From assembly GCF_026460945.1 (NCBI RefSeq), contig NZ_JAOVZV010000026.1:19759-83758 (forward strand): 64,000 nt of DNA. Direction: 5' to 3'. The notes beneath the pieces were generated by a model. The model had not been told where the DNA came from, made no database searches, and saw only the letters and a program-made list of their open reading frames with translations. Made by a program: the position numbers and the translations under genes. The stretch is from Chryseobacterium luquanense. Its GTDB lineage: Bacteria > Bacteroidota > Bacteroidia > Flavobacteriales > Weeksellaceae. Numbering within the stretch: position 1 is the stretch's first letter; each line of letters starts with the position of its first letter. Shown piece after piece: positions 25,119 through 35,246 of the stretch.

Positions 25119-25758
25119 TTTAACGTTAGAAAACATTTCCCCAAAATATTTCACTCCCAGAAATATCGAACAATCTGAAATCTGGAATAAAAACATTTCT
25201 TTTTTAAAAGGAAAAAAGTTTCTGATTGTCGCACCTTCCGGGAGTGGAAAATCTACTTTGGCAACCGCAATTTTGGGTGCTCATTTTCAGTATGAAGGAA
25301 ATATAAAATATGACCAGCAAACTGTAAAAAACCTCCATTTGGAAGAGATTGTGAAAAATAGAAAAGATGGAGTAAGTCTGCTTTTTCAGGATGTAAGATT
25401 GATTAAAAATCTCACGATTTCTGAAAATATTCTGCTTCGTGTTTTTAATAAAGACCGAAAACAATTTATTCCTAAAATGAAAGAATATGCCCTAAGATTG
25501 GGAATAGAAAATCTTCTGAATAAAAAAGCAGAAAACTGTTCCTACGGAGAACGCCAAAGAAGTGCGATTGTGAGAAGCCTCATCAATCCTACAGATTTTC
25601 TGATTTACGATGAATGTTTCAGTCATTTGGATATGAATAATAAGCAGATTGCTTTCTCATTGATTAACGAAGTTTCTGAAGAAAGCGGAAGTTCAGTTAT
25701 CTTTTTTGAGCTGAATGAGTTTCCTTTTGCACACGATTATCAAATTCTTCATTTATAA
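25111..25758 (+). CDS. ABC transporter ATP-binding protein with altered signature
   Basis: The 215-residue ATPase has Walker A APSGSGKST (about residues 43-51), Q-loop LLFQDVRLIKNLTISENI, and Walker B FLIYDECFSHLD, with the catalytic Glu present. The signature motif reads CSYGERQRSA instead of LSGGQ, an uncommon variant. The H-loop His appears replaced: the strand after the D-loop reads SSVIFFELNEFPF with no clear His. The closest functional group is the LolD/MacB/FtsE type, which matches the permease next to it. Confidence 0.8.
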   Translation: MTNLTLENISPKYFTPRNIEQSEIWNKNISFLKGKKFLIVAPSGSGKSTLATAILGAHFQYEGNIKYDQQTVKNLHLEEIVKNRKDGVSLLFQDVRLIKNLTISENILLRVFNKDRKQFIPKMKEYALRLGIENLLNKKAENCSYGERQRSAIVRSLINPTDFLIYDECFSHLDMNNKQIAFSLINEVSEESGSSVIFFELNEFPFAHDYQILHL

Positions 25759-25764
25759 AAGCTT

Positions 25765-26925
25765 ATGAAGAAAATTTTTAATTCAATTATTTTATACGCA
25801 GGATTATTCATTGCCTTTATTTTAGTTTTGTCTTGCCTGCAACTTTACGAAAATGCAAACCGCCTTTTCGGAAGTAAAAGTAGTGACAGCAATTACTGGC
25901 TGACTTTCAGCAAGAAAATTACGCCTGATAATATCGGAAGAAAAGAACTTCTCGGTTTTAATGAAAATGACGTTTCAAAAATCAAAAACTGGGCTGAAGT
26001 AAAAAGTATTTATCCTTTTTCTGCGAATGAGTTTAAGGCTTCGGCAAATGGTGGAGATTTTATTCCTTTTTATACTGATTTGTATTTTGAAGGTTTGGAT
26101 TTGAAAGCAATTGATACTGATTTGACTAAGGAAGAGTTTCAGGCAAAAGGAGATGAAATTCCGATTATCATTTCAAGAGAATATTTGAATCTTTACAATT
26201 ACGGATTTGCTTTAAACCAAGGCTTACCACAGATTTCTGAAGATTTTGCTAAGAAAATCGTGGTCAACATCAACATCACCGTTAACAATGAAAATAAGAC
26301 TTATAAAGGAAAAATGGTGGGTCTTTCAGACAGGATTCATTCTGTTTTAATTCCAAAAAAATTCCTTGATTCTCTGAACATCGCAGCAAAACCTCAACTG
26401 GCTACACAACCAAAAATTTATAATCGGGTTTTGGTTCAGGTAAAAGATTCCGGTGATGAAGGTTTGATTTCTAAAATGAAAGAAAATGGCTACGAATCTA
26501 ATCAAGAAAGCCTTCGTTCAGCAAAAATAAAGTCAAAATTGTTTTTAGTTTTAAAAATAATAGCTGTTTTGGGAGTTTTCATCTTTGCATTGTGTCTTTA
26601 TATTATCGTAAGTTTTATAAAGATTCAGTTTTTAGAAAAACAGGAAGAAGTTTCTATTAAAAACAGTTTAGGATATTCGCCAAAGAAAATGGTGAGTGAC
26701 ATTAGTAGAAAATTCAGTCTGAGTTTAATGTTTGTACTACTATTAAGTTTAGGAATGATTGCAGCCGGTCAATATTTTATTGCAAAATCGGAGGTTTCAA
26801 ACGGTTTGTTATCGATGTATATTAATCCGTTGCTTTGGACAGCAATTATTATCATTCCAATTTTAGTTTATTTCTTCGTGAATATTCTTATTTATCGATG
26901 GTTAATAAAATCCTGGAAAATATAA
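25765..26925 (+). CDS. FtsX/MacB-like ABC permease
   Basis: The 386-residue protein has the four-helix layout of MacB/FtsX-type permeases: a helix at 7-26, a large extracytoplasmic domain (about 30-250), then helices at about 261-284, 317-338 and 350-376. A coupling-type segment ISIKNSLGYSPKKM-like (VSIKNSLGYSPKKMVSD) lies between the second and third. These transporters do mechanical work on the periplasmic side rather than pass substrate through the membrane. With the lipoprotein and the ATPase it forms a three-gene unit. Confidence 0.8.
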   Translation: MKKIFNSIILYAGLFIAFILVLSCLQLYENANRLFGSKSSDSNYWLTFSKKITPDNIGRKELLGFNENDVSKIKNWAEVKSIYPFSANEFKASANGGDFIPFYTDLYFEGLDLKAIDTDLTKEEFQAKGDEIPIIISREYLNLYNYGFALNQGLPQISEDFAKKIVVNINITVNNENKTYKGKMVGLSDRIHSVLIPKKFLDSLNIAAKPQLATQPKIYNRVLVQVKDSGDEGLISKMKENGYESNQESLRSAKIKSKLFLVLKIIAVLGVFIFALCLYIIVSFIKIQFLEKQEEVSIKNSLGYSPKKMVSDISRKFSLSLMFVLLLSLGMIAAGQYFIAKSEVSNGLLSMYINPLLWTAIIIIPILVYFFVNILIYRWLIKSWKI

Positions 26926-26955
26926 AAAGAGACCATCAAATTGATGGTCTCTTTT
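26925..26955. terminator. Bidirectional intrinsic terminator
   Basis: 15-bp perfect arms (26925-26939 and 26941-26955) around one base, between convergent genes. Confidence 0.88.
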
Positions 26956-26974
26956 GTTTATAAAGTAGAACTTT

Positions 26975-27475
26975 TTAATCCTTAGAACCTAGTCCGTCCA
27001 TCGTATTATCCATTCCTTTGCTGTTTGGAGAGTAAACTCTTTCTTTATCTAAAAAGTAAACATCGTGTTTTGCTTTTGCGATAATTCCGTTGTACACATC
27101 TTCCGGTAAACCTGCTGTTTCAGAATTTCCTTCATTGAAAGACGGTTTATTATAAATTTTCAGCGCTCCATGCTGGTCTAAAATTTTCTTAGCATTTTGT
27201 GCTTCTACAAGTGTGGATGCATAAACCACCAAATTAATTTTCCCAACACTTTGCTTACTGTAAGCTGCTAAAATCTCATTATCGTTGACGAAAACGTGAT
27301 CCCAGAAACTTTTTGTTTTTTCGTCTTCCTGATAATCTTCAGAAGTAGAATCATTATCAAATTTTGAAGTAGAAACAACAATATCTGCTTCTTGAAACCC
27401 ATTATTCACTAGTTCTGTTTTGATTTCCGCTGTATCCACAGTCTCTGGAAATACTGAAATTACTGTATAAGCCAT
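26975..27475 (-). CDS. Uncharacterised soluble protein, YflT-like fold suspected
   Basis: The 166-residue acidic protein has no signal or membrane helix. Two similar beta-alpha-beta stretches can be seen: TVISVFPETVDTAEIKTEL with GFQEADIVVS, and INLVVYASTLVEAQNAKKIL with HGALKIY. This is like the ferredoxin-type folds of YflT general-stress proteins. The C-terminal part (GLPEDVYNGIIAKAKHDVYF) is helical. A stress role is only a suggestion. Confidence 0.6.
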   Translation of the reverse strand: MAYTVISVFPETVDTAEIKTELVNNGFQEADIVVSTSKFDNDSTSEDYQEDEKTKSFWDHVFVNDNEILAAYSKQSVGKINLVVYASTLVEAQNAKKILDQHGALKIYNKPSFNEGNSETAGLPEDVYNGIIAKAKHDVYFLDKERVYSPNSKGMDNTMDGLGSKD

Positions 27476-27543
27476 AACATTTTATTTTTTGGTTATGGTC
27501 TACAGTACAAACGTCGTGCAATTTATTGGATTCTAATCACATT

Positions 27544-29661
27544 TTAATCTAAAAAACGGTTCAGAATATCCACTGCACATTTCGGAAGATTAGTTCCCGG
27601 ACCGAAAATAAAATCAGCCCCATTAGCATATAAAAATTCATAATCCTGTTGTGGAATTACGCCTCCGACAACAATTGTAATATCGTCTGCTCCAAGTTTT
27701 TTCAGTTCTTCAACAACTTGTGGAACTAAAGTTTTGTGACCAGCCGCCAAACTAGAAACCCCTAAAATATGAATATCATTTTCGACCGCCTGCTTCGCCA
27801 CTTCTTCCGGAGTTTGAAATAAAGGTGCGACATCAACGTCAAATCCCATATCTGCAAATGCAGTAGCAACTACTTTTGCACCACGGTCATGACCGTCCTG
27901 TCCCATTTTTGCCACCATAATTCTTGGGCGACGACCTTCTTCTTCTTCAAATTTTTGAGTCAGCTCCAAAGCTTTTCCAAAGTATTCGTTTTTACCCGCA
28001 TTCATAGCATAAACTCCTTGAATTGTTCTGATATTTGCTTTATAACGACCGAAAGTCTCTTCCATAGCATCGCTCATTTCGCCTAAAGTTACTCTTCTGC
28101 GAGCTGCTTCAATGCACAATGCCAAAAGATTTCCGTTTCCTGTTTTTGCAGATTCTCTGATTTGATTTAAAATATCTTCAACAGATTCAGAATTTCTTTC
28201 AGATTTAATTTTATCTAATCTTTCGATTTGTTTTCTGCGAACTTCCGTATTATCAATATCTAAAATTTCGATTGGAGTCTGTTCTAAAGCTGATTTAAAT
28301 GAATTTACTCCAATAATAAATTCTTCACTGCTATCTATTTTTGCCTGTTTTCTTGCAGCAGCTTCTTCAATCCTCATTTTTGGAATTCCTGCTTCAATGG
28401 CTTTTGTCATTCCGCCTTCTTTTTCAACTTCATCGATGTATTTCATAGCTTCTTCGATCATTTGCTGAGTCAGAGATTCAACCAAATTACTTCCTCCCAT
28501 CGGGTCAACAACATCACAAATTCCACTTTCCTGTTGAAGGATAATCTGTGTGTTTCTTGCAATTTTCGCCGAATAATCTGTAGGAAGTGCAATTGCTTCA
28601 TCTAAAGCGTTTGTATGCAAAGATTGGGTTCCGCCTAAAGCTGAAGACAAGGCTTCAATCGCCGTTCTTGTAATATTATTGAAGGGCTCTTGTTCCGTTA
28701 AAGACCAACCTGAAGTTTGTGAATGAGTTCTTAAAGCTAAAGATTTCGGATTTTGAGGATTAAATTGTTTTAAAAGCGTTGCCCAAATATATCTTGCAGC
28801 ACGCATTTTTGCAATTTCCATGAAGTGATTCATCCCGATTGCCCAGAAAAAAGATAATCTTGGAGCGAAATCATCGACATTCATTCCCGCTTTTATCCCG
28901 GTTCTTACATATTCTAAACCATCGGCTAAAGTGTAAGCCATTTCCAAAACAGGAGTTGCACCCGCTTCCTGCATATGATACCCTGAAATTGAAATGGAAT
29001 TGAATTTCGGAATATTTCTCGAGGTATATTCAAAAATATCGGCAATAATTTTCATCGAAGGCGTCGGTGGATAAATGTATGTGTTACGCACCATAAATTC
29101 CTTCAAAATATCATTTTGAATCGTTCCTGAAAGCTTATCCTGAGAAACTCCCTGCTCTTCTGCGGCAACTATATAGAATGAAAGAATAGGCAAAACAGCT
29201 CCATTCATGGTCATGGAAACCGAGATTTCATCCAAAGGAATTTCATTGAACAAAATTTTCATATCCTCAACCGAATCAATGGCAACACCAGCTTTACCAA
29301 CATCTCCGACAACTCTTGCATGGTCTGAATCATAACCTCTGTGCGTCGCCAAATCGAAAGCTACCGAAAGTCCTTTTTGTCCCGCTGCCAAATTTCTTCT
29401 GTAAAAAGCGTTGGATTCTTCAGCTGTTGAAAAACCGGCATACTGACGAACTGTCCAAGGTTTTTGGACATACATCGTTGAGTAGGGACCTCTTAAATAC
29501 GGTGCAATTCCGGGAGAACTGTCTGCAATACTTTTATCTTTAATATCTTCAGCCGTATATTTTGATTTTAATTCTAATCCGTCTTTCTCAAATTGATAAA
29601 TTTCAAGATGCTTTTCTGATATACTAAACTGGGGATTTTTATTTTGAATTTCCCTTCTCAT
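27544..29661 (-). CDS. scpA: Methylmalonyl-CoA mutase, single-subunit catalytic form
   Basis: The 705-residue protein has the full substrate TIM-barrel domain, with PWTVRQYAGFSTAEESNAF near residues 66-84, LATHRGYDSDHARVVGDVG, and SGYHMQEAGA. The C-terminal B12 domain holds DGHDRGAKVV, with the cobalt-binding His in the DxHxxG pattern. It interconverts (R)-methylmalonyl-CoA and succinyl-CoA using adenosylcobalamin. No small subunit gene is next to it, so it may act as a homodimer like the human and E. coli enzymes, or the small subunit is encoded elsewhere. Its chaperone MeaB is encoded at 18104-19087. Confidence 0.93.
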   Translation of the reverse strand: MRREIQNKNPQFSISEKHLEIYQFEKDGLELKSKYTAEDIKDKSIADSSPGIAPYLRGPYSTMYVQKPWTVRQYAGFSTAEESNAFYRRNLAAGQKGLSVAFDLATHRGYDSDHARVVGDVGKAGVAIDSVEDMKILFNEIPLDEISVSMTMNGAVLPILSFYIVAAEEQGVSQDKLSGTIQNDILKEFMVRNTYIYPPTPSMKIIADIFEYTSRNIPKFNSISISGYHMQEAGATPVLEMAYTLADGLEYVRTGIKAGMNVDDFAPRLSFFWAIGMNHFMEIAKMRAARYIWATLLKQFNPQNPKSLALRTHSQTSGWSLTEQEPFNNITRTAIEALSSALGGTQSLHTNALDEAIALPTDYSAKIARNTQIILQQESGICDVVDPMGGSNLVESLTQQMIEEAMKYIDEVEKEGGMTKAIEAGIPKMRIEEAAARKQAKIDSSEEFIIGVNSFKSALEQTPIEILDIDNTEVRRKQIERLDKIKSERNSESVEDILNQIRESAKTGNGNLLALCIEAARRRVTLGEMSDAMEETFGRYKANIRTIQGVYAMNAGKNEYFGKALELTQKFEEEEGRRPRIMVAKMGQDGHDRGAKVVATAFADMGFDVDVAPLFQTPEEVAKQAVENDIHILGVSSLAAGHKTLVPQVVEELKKLGADDITIVVGGVIPQQDYEFLYANGADFIFGPGTNLPKCAVDILNRFLD

Positions 29662-29881
29662 GCGTTCTGATTTAAGATTTTAAAAGTAAGCATTTTTGGG
29701 TTAATCTTTTACTTCTGATTTTCAATACAAATAGGAAAGATTTATATGTCTAAAAATGAGATTTTTTGACACTTAAATCACAGAGAGTTTTGATTTTTAT
29801 TCTGTTTTAGAAGAGCATATTAGTTCTGAAAATCTTTTGATTTCCTTATAATGAGTAGATTTTATTATGGATTTAATCTAA

Positions 29882-29915
29882 AAAAGCGATTTTGTACTGC
29901 TACAAAATCGCTTTT
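29882..29915 (-). terminator. Intrinsic terminator after the DUF5071 gene
   Basis: AAAAGCGATTTTGTA and TACAAAATCGCTTTT around CTGC: a 15-bp perfect stem. Confidence 0.85.
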
Positions 29916-29935
29916 AGATCTAAAATATGGTAAAT

Positions 29936-30316
29936 TTATTTATAATCTCTATTTAAAATTGCTTGTGCCTCCATATCAACCTCACAATCAATCTCATCTC
30001 GTGTTGGAATTGTCGCTATTCTATTAATCTCTTTTAAGAAAACTTCATCTTTTGTTTCTCTACCAAAAATGGTTAAAATCCAATATTTCCACATACCATC
30101 ATTTGTTTTAAAGATTTCCATCAGATAAGGCGTTAATTTATCTGAAAATGGTTCTAAAACATCAGCAACATCATTTAGTATTGGCCAATTGATATCTTGA
30201 AGCCACTCCAATAAGTCAGGAATAATGGGCTGAATTTCCTCGAATGATAGCTTTTTTAGTTTTCTAATGTTGCTATCGTTGCCTTTTTCTTTTGGCACTA
30301 AATCTTGTAAATTCAT
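29936..30316 (-). CDS. DUF5071-type protein
   Basis: The 126-residue soluble protein starts MNLQDLVPKEKGND and contains IIPDLLEWLQDINWPILNDV and WKYWILTIFGRE. These are the features of DUF5071, an all-helical, HEAT-like family often seen near toxins or as single genes. Nothing toxin-like adjoins it here. It is 32 bp downstream of the prolyl oligopeptidase gene on the same strand. Confidence 0.75.
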   Translation of the reverse strand: MNLQDLVPKEKGNDSNIRKLKKLSFEEIQPIIPDLLEWLQDINWPILNDVADVLEPFSDKLTPYLMEIFKTNDGMWKYWILTIFGRETKDEVFLKEINRIATIPTRDEIDCEVDMEAQAILNRDYK

Positions 30317-30348
30317 AGTTAACCCGATTTGCTAAAATTTAATAGCAC

Positions 30349-32460
30349 CTATTTTCCGAGCTTTTTAATCCCCATTTCATACAAAGCAAAAGAAATCAAG
30401 TCTGCATTTTCGCTGATTACCTGATCTGTTGCTCTTCCTGCTCCGTGACCTGCATTTTTCTCGATTCTTACCAAAATTGGATTTGCACATTTCTGTTTTT
30501 CCTGCAATTCTGCACCAAATTTAAATGAATGCGCCGGAACAACTCTGTCGTCATGATCACTTGTGATAATCATGGTAGATGGATAACAAGTTCCTGCTTT
30601 AACATTGTGAACTGGAGAATATGATTTCAAATAATCAAACATTTCTTTGTTGTCTTCTGCAGTTCCGTAATCGTAAGACCAACCTGCTCCAGCTGTAAAT
30701 TTGTTATATCTCAACATATCTAAAACTCCAACTCCCGGAAATGCAACTTTTGCCAAATCAGGACGCATCGTCATCGTTGCACCAACTAATAAACCGCCAT
30801 TTGATCTTCCTGAAAGTGCCATATATTCCTTAGAAGTATAACCTTTTGACTGCAAATATTCTCCGGCTGCGATGAAATCTTCAAATACATTTTTCTTCTG
30901 CATTTTCGTTCCTGCATCGTGCCATTTCTTACCATACTCTCCTCCTCCACGGATGTTTGGAACAGCGTAAATTCCGCCATTTTCCATCCAGATTGCATTC
31001 ACCACTGAGAAAGAAGGCTGTAAGCTGATATTGAAACCGCCGTAAGAATAAAGCATCGTTGGGTTTTTACCATCGAGTTTAATCCCTTTTTTATAGTTAA
31101 TCATCATCGGAACTTTTGTTCCGTCTTTTGATGTATAAAATACCTGTTCCGAAACATAATCTTCTGGATTAAATTTCACTTTAGGTTTTTGATAAATCTC
31201 AGATTTTCCTGTATCAGCATTGAATTTGTAGGTTGTTCCCGGAGTTATATAATTGCTGAAAGAATAATACATTTCCTTTTCAGCTTTTTTACCTCCAAAA
31301 CGTCCTACATTTCCTTTTCCAGGCAAAGCAATTTCTCTGATCAGCTTTCCGTTTTTGTCGAACTGCTTTACTTTGTCAATCGCATCAACCATGTAGGTTG
31401 CAAAGAAATAACCTCCACCGCCGGAAATCCCCAATACATTTTCTGTTTCAGGAATAACATCTTTCCACGTTTCAGGAGATGGATTTTGAATAGTTGTTTT
31501 TACCAAACGCATATTTGGAGCATCTTTATCAGTAAAAATGTATAGATCATCACCGTCTGTATCCACAATATTTGCATTGATATCAAAACCGCTGTTGATC
31601 TGGATGAAATCGCCACCCTTTTTTAAGTCTTTAATATAAACTTCGTTTCCATTGGTTGCATTAGCCGCCGAAATAATTAAATATCTTTCGTCCTCAGAAA
31701 GGTAAGCTCCTAAATATCTTCTAGGAGTTTTTTCTCCACCGAAAATTAATTTATCTGTAGATTGTTTTGTTCCTAATTTGTGATAATAAACCTTATGCTT
31801 ATCAGTCATTCCAGAAAGTACTGTCCCTTCTTTTGGTTTGTCATAGCTTGAATAATAGAAACCTTCATCACCTTGCCATGCAACACCACTAAATTTTACA
31901 TCAACAATAGTCTCATCGATTTGTTTTTTAGTTACTGCATCGATAATGATGATTTTATTCCAGTCACTTCCACCTTCTGAGATGGAATATGCTGCTAAAT
32001 TTCCTTTTTTGTTAAAAGATAGATTTGCAAGAGAAGTTGTTCCTTTTTCAGAAAATTTATTCGGATCTAAAAATACTTCAGTCGCTTTTGTTTTATGATT
32101 TGTTCTGTACAAAACTGATTGCGCCTGTAACCCGTTGTTTTTGTAATAATAAGTATATTCTCCTTCTTTAAAAGGTGCGCCAATCTTTTCGTAATTCCAG
32201 ATATCGGTTAATTGCTTTACAATATCTTGTCTGTAAGGAATTTGCGACAAATATCTTTGACTAAAAGCTACTTCTTCATCCACCCATTTTTTGGTTGGTT
32301 CTGAGTCGTTTTCTAAGTCTCTGTACGGATCTGCAACTGCAGTTCCGAAGTAAGTATCGGTTTGATTCCCTTTTGTAGCTTTAGGATACGTCATTTTCTG
32401 AGCATAAATAGTTGCTGAAAACAAAACTCCAGCAGTTAATAAGATTGGTTTAAAATTCAT
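30349..32460 (-). CDS. Secreted prolyl oligopeptidase (S9A)
   Basis: The start was set at the ATG giving MNFKPILLTAGVLFSATIYAQ, a signal peptide. The longer frame uses TTG and adds six charged residues before it. The 703-residue enzyme has an N-terminal seven-bladed propeller and a C-terminal alpha/beta hydrolase. The catalytic Ser is 553 in GRSNGGLL, the Asp is in DHDDRVVPAHS and the His in NAGHGAGR. It cleaves short peptides after Pro in the periplasm. The length and triad are normal for the family. Confidence 0.94.
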   Translation of the reverse strand: MNFKPILLTAGVLFSATIYAQKMTYPKATKGNQTDTYFGTAVADPYRDLENDSEPTKKWVDEEVAFSQRYLSQIPYRQDIVKQLTDIWNYEKIGAPFKEGEYTYYYKNNGLQAQSVLYRTNHKTKATEVFLDPNKFSEKGTTSLANLSFNKKGNLAAYSISEGGSDWNKIIIIDAVTKKQIDETIVDVKFSGVAWQGDEGFYYSSYDKPKEGTVLSGMTDKHKVYYHKLGTKQSTDKLIFGGEKTPRRYLGAYLSEDERYLIISAANATNGNEVYIKDLKKGGDFIQINSGFDINANIVDTDGDDLYIFTDKDAPNMRLVKTTIQNPSPETWKDVIPETENVLGISGGGGYFFATYMVDAIDKVKQFDKNGKLIREIALPGKGNVGRFGGKKAEKEMYYSFSNYITPGTTYKFNADTGKSEIYQKPKVKFNPEDYVSEQVFYTSKDGTKVPMMINYKKGIKLDGKNPTMLYSYGGFNISLQPSFSVVNAIWMENGGIYAVPNIRGGGEYGKKWHDAGTKMQKKNVFEDFIAAGEYLQSKGYTSKEYMALSGRSNGGLLVGATMTMRPDLAKVAFPGVGVLDMLRYNKFTAGAGWSYDYGTAEDNKEMFDYLKSYSPVHNVKAGTCYPSTMIITSDHDDRVVPAHSFKFGAELQEKQKCANPILVRIEKNAGHGAGRATDQVISENADLISFALYEMGIKKLGK

Positions 32461-32500
32461 TGTGAAGGATTTTCTCAAAAATACGCAAAGTTGTGGGAAT

Positions 32501-32528
32501 AAAAAAAGCTTCTGTGGAGAGAAGCTTT
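32501..32528 (-). terminator. Intrinsic terminator of recN
   Basis: On the minus strand AAAGCTTC and GAAGCTTT pair across an 8-nt loop and are followed by T's. Confidence 0.75.
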
Positions 32529-32588
32529 AGTAAGTTTATTTAAATTGGGAAAAGAAAAAAATCAGATGCCATTAAGCTTTTACTAAAA

Positions 32589-34238
32589 TTACCCTATCAA
32601 CTCTTTAGCCTGTGTTAAAGCAGCTTCAGTAATTTTACTTCCGGAAAGAAGTTGTGCAATCTCATTCAGTTTTTCTTCTTCATTGAGCGGAATAATCGTT
32701 GACTGGGTTTTTCCCGCAACATCATGTTTCACGACTTTGTAATTATCATTTCCTTTTGCAGCAACTTGTGCTAAATGAGAAATAACAATTAACTGCATAT
32801 CTCCAGACATTTCACGCATCAAATTTCCGATTTCCTCGGCGACTTTCCCGGAAACACCTGTATCGATTTCGTCTAAAATAAGCGTTGGAAGTTCATCACT
32901 TTCTGCAATGATTTTTTTCACAGCAAGCATAACTCTAGATCTTTCACCACCTGAAATTGCAGTTTGAATAGGTTTTAAAGGAAATCCTGAATTTGCCTGA
33001 AATAAAAGTTGAATATTTTCTTTTCCAAACTGATTATATTCTGAAGAATCCTTGATTTCAATATCAACTTTTGCTTTTTCAAGGCCAAGTTTTTTGAGCA
33101 AATCTTCTGCTTTTTTAATGAAAACAGGAATACTTTTCTTCCTGTTTTTTGAAAGTTTCTGACTTAAAGATTCAAGAGATTTTTCCTTTTTAGAAATATT
33201 TTCAAGAATTTCTGTTATATAAGCTTCAATTTCTGCCGTTCCTTTTTGTTCGCCCGAAAGTTGATCTCTGATTTCCCTTAAAGCTTCAATGTCTGAAACA
33301 TTATGCTTAAGGAATAGCATATTTATTTTATTATTAAACTCCGAAAGCTGGGCTAATGTTTCAGGATTCATTTCAATTTTCTCAGACTCATCTTCCAATT
33401 CAGAAATGATATCTTTTACTTCCACGAAAGAGCCTTCCAATCTCGTATTAAGTTCAGAAAAATTGGTTGAAACTTCAGCAATTTTAGAAAGTTTAGATTT
33501 TGCTTCATTAAAAAATGAAAAAATTCCGATTTCTTCCTGATGAAATCTTGATAAAAGCTGAGCTAAATTTTCAGAGATCATTCCAGCGTTTTCCTGTACG
33601 GAAAGCTGGTTTTGTAAATCTTCATAATTGACATCATCCATTTTCAAATCTTCCAGTTCACTAAGAAGAAATTGCTTATAATCACCTTCTTTAGTACATT
33701 CAGAAAGTTGAGTCTGATATTTTTTAAGCTGAGTTTTTAAAGTCTGATATTCGTAAAAATCATGTTGGTAATCTTCAATCAGTTTTTTGTTATCTGAAAG
33801 TCCGTCGATTATTTTAAATTGATATTCAGCGGTAAAAAGATTAGACGTTTCAAATTGAGAATGAATATCAATCAATTGAGAAGTAAGTTCTTTCAAAATA
33901 TCCAAAGTCACCGGAACATCATTGATAAATGCTCTGGACTTCCCTGAAGGCAAAATTTCGCGCCTGATAATCGTTTGATGTTCATAGTCGAGGTCGTTTT
34001 CGATAAAGAATTTTTTAAACTGATTATTCAGATCAAATTCTGTTTCGACAATACTTTTCTCTTCTGCTTTAGAAATCGATTTTATATCTGCTCTTTCGCC
34101 TAAAATCAATCGTAACGCACCCAAAATGATAGATTTACCCGCTCCCGTTTCACCGGTAATCACCTGTAAACCATTCTTTAAAGATACTTCGAGCGCATCA
34201 ATAAGGGCAAAATTTTTAATATAAATTCTTGAAAGCAT
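32589..34238 (-). CDS. recN: DNA repair protein RecN
   Basis: The 549-residue SMC-like ATPase has Walker A GETGAGKS (about residues 29-36), a long coiled coil (about 160-370), signature SGGERSRVMLA and Walker B LILDEIDTGVSG. RecN acts on double-strand breaks with RecA. It ends the cluster bamD-rpoZ-coaBC-DUF4835-recN. A promoter just upstream (34268-34275) suggests it can be read alone. Confidence 0.96.
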   Translation of the reverse strand: MLSRIYIKNFALIDALEVSLKNGLQVITGETGAGKSIILGALRLILGERADIKSISKAEEKSIVETEFDLNNQFKKFFIENDLDYEHQTIIRREILPSGKSRAFINDVPVTLDILKELTSQLIDIHSQFETSNLFTAEYQFKIIDGLSDNKKLIEDYQHDFYEYQTLKTQLKKYQTQLSECTKEGDYKQFLLSELEDLKMDDVNYEDLQNQLSVQENAGMISENLAQLLSRFHQEEIGIFSFFNEAKSKLSKIAEVSTNFSELNTRLEGSFVEVKDIISELEDESEKIEMNPETLAQLSEFNNKINMLFLKHNVSDIEALREIRDQLSGEQKGTAEIEAYITEILENISKKEKSLESLSQKLSKNRKKSIPVFIKKAEDLLKKLGLEKAKVDIEIKDSSEYNQFGKENIQLLFQANSGFPLKPIQTAISGGERSRVMLAVKKIIAESDELPTLILDEIDTGVSGKVAEEIGNLMREMSGDMQLIVISHLAQVAAKGNDNYKVVKHDVAGKTQSTIIPLNEEEKLNEIAQLLSGSKITEAALTQAKELIG

Positions 34239-34267
34239 AGATCAAAAGCAGATTACGTTTGTTACTG

Positions 34268-34275
34268 CAAATATA
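34268..34275 (-). promoter_or_regulatory. -7 element of recN
   Basis: TATATTTG on the minus strand, 30 bp before the recN ATG. Confidence 0.55.
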
Positions 34276-34309
34276 AAATTTAGAACTCAGAATTCAAGAA
34301 TTATACCTC

Positions 34310-35209
34310 TTACTTCCATTTATTCCACTTAGATTCTGCGTTTTTCGGCGAAAAAACAATCATTTGCTGTTTCAGCGTACCGATGTTTACCGAACCGTTA
34401 TTTCCAGAATTGAAAATATTAAATATTTCATCCGCTTTTGTATCCATAAAAAGATTGAAGAAATAATTCTGCTGGAAAGAGTTTTCGTATGTTTTCAGTT
34501 GCATTAAAGCATCAAAAATAATTTTCTTTGACTGTGTCTGATCCTGATTAAATAAACCATCTAAACCCGCTCTGTGATACGTATAAATCGTAGAACGCAA
34601 TTGACTCATATTAGGATTAAGAATTTCACCGATTAAAATTGAACGGCTTCTTGGTTCGTTAATTTGATTCCATCCTTCATAACCTCTGTTTTGAGAATTC
34701 TGAGCAATCTGCTGCGCTTTTGAAAACCATTGGGTCCCGCCCATCGACTGAAAACTATCAGCATCATAACCTAAAATTACATACACATAAAAACTGATAA
34801 CATCAATTAAATTTTTACCGGAAAACTGTCTTTCATTAAAAATAAGATTCTCATTCTCAGCATATTCAAAAGTAAATCTGTTATCTTTTAAATTTAACAG
34901 AGGAGATTCATAAGAACTGCTAAAAACAGGACGAACCGCCTGAACAACAATCTGTGCGGTAAATTTATTGCCATCTCGATTGCTTATAACGATAGCGAAA
35001 TTTGATTTAATTTTCTCAAAATTCTGAAGCTTTTTCCCTGTCCAGCTTGTATTATTGATAAAATCTCTAAGACTTTTTTCTAAAGCTTTAAAAGCACTTT
35101 GGTTACTTCCCTGTACTTGCTGATTGTTGATTTGTACCGTAGCGAGAATTTCCTGAGAAAACCCGAAATTGAATACTATCAGAAAAAAGAGTATAATTAT
35201 TTTTTTCAT
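34310..35209 (-). CDS. DUF4835 secreted protein
   Basis: The 299-residue protein starts with a signal peptide (MKKIIILFFLIVFNFGFSQ). The body has TVQINNQQVQGSNQSAFKAL and YVILGYDADSFQSMGGTQW, typical of DUF4835, a Bacteroidota-specific envelope family. It sits between coaBC and recN, a gene order I associate with this phylum. The role is unknown. Confidence 0.85.
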   Translation of the reverse strand: MKKIIILFFLIVFNFGFSQEILATVQINNQQVQGSNQSAFKALEKSLRDFINNTSWTGKKLQNFEKIKSNFAIVISNRDGNKFTAQIVVQAVRPVFSSSYESPLLNLKDNRFTFEYAENENLIFNERQFSGKNLIDVISFYVYVILGYDADSFQSMGGTQWFSKAQQIAQNSQNRGYEGWNQINEPRSRSILIGEILNPNMSQLRSTIYTYHRAGLDGLFNQDQTQSKKIIFDALMQLKTYENSFQQNYFFNLFMDTKADEIFNIFNSGNNGSVNIGTLKQQMIVFSPKNAESKWNKWK

Positions 35210-35246
35210 TATCTAATTAAAAATTGAAAACGGAAATTTATAACAT

